Part shown: one piece after another, positions 5,667-7,729 of the stretch
How the letters are laid out: each line of letters opens with the position of its first letter
How positions within the stretch are numbered: the stretch's first letter is position 1
Assembly: GCA_002437565.1 (NCBI GenBank)
Contig: DJQL01000110.1
Location: 9,445 to 17,173 of the forward strand
Length of the DNA stretch: 7,729 bases
Direction: 5' to 3'
Source: Prevotella sp. UBA6387
Lineage (GTDB): Bacteria; Bacteroidota; Bacteroidia; Bacteroidales; Bacteroidaceae
Program-made: the position numbers and the translations under genes
Notes under the pieces: model-generated
Seen by the model: the letters and a program-made list of their open reading frames with translations, nothing else
Told to the model about the DNA's origin: nothing
Databases searched by the model: none

Positions 5667-7729
5667 ATGCATACAAAAAGAATAACATCAAATGCTTTTC
5701 GTTTGATTTTGTTGGGATGCTGTCTCGCGCCGCCTTTCTTTGTCTCAGCCTATGCGCAGAACACGATGGGTGGCACGATTCCGCAAGCCGGAATCTCCGT
5801 CAAGCAAGGTTTCATCGAGGGAAAGGTCTTCGATAGTGCTGACAACGAACCGATGGTTGGCGTTACGGTTGCCATAGAGGGCACCACCAACGCCGTGACG
5901 ACTGATGTCGATGGCCACTTCTCGTTGCCGGTAGACAAGAAGTGCGACATCGTGCTGTCGTTCATTGGTTACAAGAAGACCATCCTCCGATACACGGGCA
6001 GCAACCAGGCCGACTTCTCGCGAGTCTACATGAAGTCGGAAGCCCTCAACATCAAGGACGTGGTGGTCACGGGCGTGTATCGCCGCAAGAAGGAGAGCTT
6101 CACAGGCTCTTCCACCTCGTTCAAGGGCGACGAGCTCAAGAGCGTGGGCGCGCAAAACGTGCTCCAGAGCTTGAAGACCCTCGACCCGTCGTTCAAGATA
6201 ATGGACAATAATCTCGCGGGCTCCAACCCAAACAAGATGCCCGACGTGGAGATACGCGGCAAGTCGAGCGTGGCAGGACTGAAAGAGGAGTACGGTTCCG
6301 ACCCTAACCAGCCGCTCTTCATCCTCGATGGTTTTGAGACCACGCTCGAGACGGTGATGAACCTCAACATGAACCGCGTGGCTTCCGTGACATTGCTCAA
6401 GGATGCCGCCTCCACCGCCATCTATGGTTCCAAGGCCGCCAATGGCGTGGTGGTGATTGAGACAAAGGCTCCGGTGAAAGGTAGGTTGCAGATTTCATAT
6501 AAGGGCGACTACAGCCTCGACTTCGCCGACCTTTCCGACTATAACCTCATGAACTCTCGCGAGAAGCTGGAGTTTGAACGGCTGGCTGGTGTCTACAAGG
6601 ACAACACAGGCAACCCGTTCAACCAGATAAAGCTTGACAACCTCTACAACTCACGCCTGCGCGACATCGAGCAGGGTGTGGACACCTATTGGCTCAGCGT
6701 GCCCCTGCGCACTGGCTTCACCCACAAGCACAATGTCTATGCCGAAGGTGGAGAGGGGAACATACGCTATGGCATCGGCTTGAACTACGGCAAGGTAAAC
6801 GGCGTGATGAAAGGTTCCGACCGTCAGACGCTCGGCGGCAACATTGACCTTATCTACCGCACGGGCAAGTTCCAGTTCAGCAACAAGCTCTCCATCGACT
6901 ATCTGGAGACCAACGACCCCACCGTGTCTTTCTCTGAGTATGCCCAGGCCAACCCTTATTACAAGAAATATGGAGAGGACGGCAAGATAAACAAGTACCT
7001 CTACTATCCCGATGACGGGCTCGACGACAGTCCTGTGTCGAACCCTCTATGGAACGCCCACCTCAACAACTACGACAAGGGGCAGCGCTTCGGCTTCACA
7101 AACAACTTCATAGCCGAGTGGTTCGCCACCAATGATCTGCGCTTCCGCGCCAAGTTTGGCATCACCAAGTACGACGATACCCAGGACGAGCGCCTCTCGC
7201 CAGAGCATACCCAGTTTGACGACAAGGATGCCACGCAAAAAGGCTTGTTCACCCATAGCTTGCAGAAGTATCTCTACTATGAGGGCGACGTGTCGGCCAC
7301 CTATGGCAAGCTGATAGCCGAGAAGCACCAGATAAACGCCGTGCTGGGCTTCAACTTCAGCAACACCACGAGCAAGACCAATGGCTACTCGGCCACGGGC
7401 TTCACCGACGACCAGTTTGCCGCGCCCTCGTTTGCCAACAACTACCCGAGTGGTGGCAAGCCAAGTTATAGCGAGAGCGTGAAGCACGCCTCCAGCTTCT
7501 ATCTCAACGGTGGCTACGCCTACGACAATCGCTACCTGCTCGACTTCAACCTGCGCAACGACGGGGCGTCGATGTTTGGCACAGACAACCGCTTCCGCAC
7601 CACGTGGTCTGTGGGACTGGGCTGGAACATCCACAACGAGAAGTGGATGCGCGACAACGACATATTCCAGATGCTGAAGCTGCGCGCCTCGGTGGGCAAT
7701 CCTGGCAACCAGAACTTCTCTGCATATCA
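5667..7729 (+). CDS. SusC/RagA-family TonB-linked outer-membrane protein; 3' end outside window
   Basis: Outer-membrane, TonB-dependent importer of the kind that pairs with a SusD-like lipoprotein to take up oligosaccharides, peptides or other large nutrients. 687 complete codons are visible and the frame is open at the right edge with no internal stop; the family usually has about 1000 residues, so roughly a third is missing. The start at 5667 gives a signal peptide (MHTKRITSNAFRLILLGCCL..., likely cleavage after AYA at about residue 30) and follows AGAGG at 5658-5662. An in-frame ATG at 5607 would hide this signal behind 20 extra residues, so it is less likely. Residues ~49-130 form a CarboxypepD_reg-like domain (FIEGKVFDSADNEPMVGVTV). 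The plug starts at DVVVTGVYRRKKE (131). The SusC signature VASVTLLKDAASTAIYGSKA, then ANGVVVIETK, begins at 238. Beta-barrel sequence follows from about 280. There is no STN domain, so direct anti-sigma signalling through one is unlikely. The substrate is unknown. Confidence 0.95.
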   Translation, partial: MHTKRITSNAFRLILLGCCLAPPFFVSAYAQNTMGGTIPQAGISVKQGFIEGKVFDSADNEPMVGVTVAIEGTTNAVTTDVDGHFSLPVDKKCDIVLSFIGYKKTILRYTGSNQADFSRVYMKSEALNIKDVVVTGVYRRKKESFTGSSTSFKGDELKSVGAQNVLQSLKTLDPSFKIMDNNLAGSNPNKMPDVEIRGKSSVAGLKEEYGSDPNQPLFILDGFETTLETVMNLNMNRVASVTLLKDAASTAIYGSKAANGVVVIETKAPVKGRLQISYKGDYSLDFADLSDYNLMNSREKLEFERLAGVYKDNTGNPFNQIKLDNLYNSRLRDIEQGVDTYWLSVPLRTGFTHKHNVYAEGGEGNIRYGIGLNYGKVNGVMKGSDRQTLGGNIDLIYRTGKFQFSNKLSIDYLETNDPTVSFSEYAQANPYYKKYGEDGKINKYLYYPDDGLDDSPVSNPLWNAHLNNYDKGQRFGFTNNFIAEWFATNDLRFRAKFGITKYDDTQDERLSPEHTQFDDKDATQKGLFTHSLQKYLYYEGDVSATYGKLIAEKHQINAVLGFNFSNTTSKTNGYSATGFTDDQFAAPSFANNYPSGGKPSYSESVKHASSFYLNGGYAYDNRYLLDFNLRNDGASMFGTDNRFRTTWSVGLGWNIHNEKWMRDNDIFQMLKLRASVGNPGNQNFSAY

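Overview
The window reads as chromosomal DNA from a member of the Bacteroidota, most likely order Bacteroidales and perhaps a relatively GC-rich Prevotella-like lineage. The evidence is a SusC/RagA-type TonB-linked outer-membrane protein, an RND pump of the Bacteroidota type followed by a lipoprotein outer-membrane factor, weak Shine-Dalgarno sequences, and a TAnnTTTG-type promoter element in the only sizeable intergenic gap. The species cannot be told from the window.

All genes lie on the + strand and form two blocks. Block 1 (1-5413) is the distal part of a probable operon: an RND efflux pump whose first ~44 residues lie off the left edge, then 5 nt later its TolC/OprM-like outer-membrane factor (a lipoprotein), then 37-38 nt later an LpxA-family acyltransferase. 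A strong hairpin at 5455-5486 closes this block. The periplasmic adaptor (membrane fusion protein) that would complete the pump is presumably just upstream of the window. The pump and outer-membrane factor would move substrates from inner membrane and periplasm to the outside. The acyltransferase belongs to the lipid A family, so the block as a whole is concerned with the envelope.

Block 2 (5588 to the right edge) is a SusC-like TonB-dependent receptor that runs off the window after 687 codons. It is preceded by a plausible Bacteroidota promoter (-7 box at 5588-5595) flanked by two perfect inverted repeats, one ~40 nt upstream of the box and one at or just after the predicted transcription start. 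A SusD-like partner would be expected downstream but is not visible.

Most of this is ordinary Bacteroidota envelope biology. I do not see a clearly new system. The points most worth checking are the LpxA-like protein, which keeps the catalytic His but has lost several residues that in E. coli LpxA bind the substrate, its linkage to an efflux pump, and the two palindromes around the receptor promoter.
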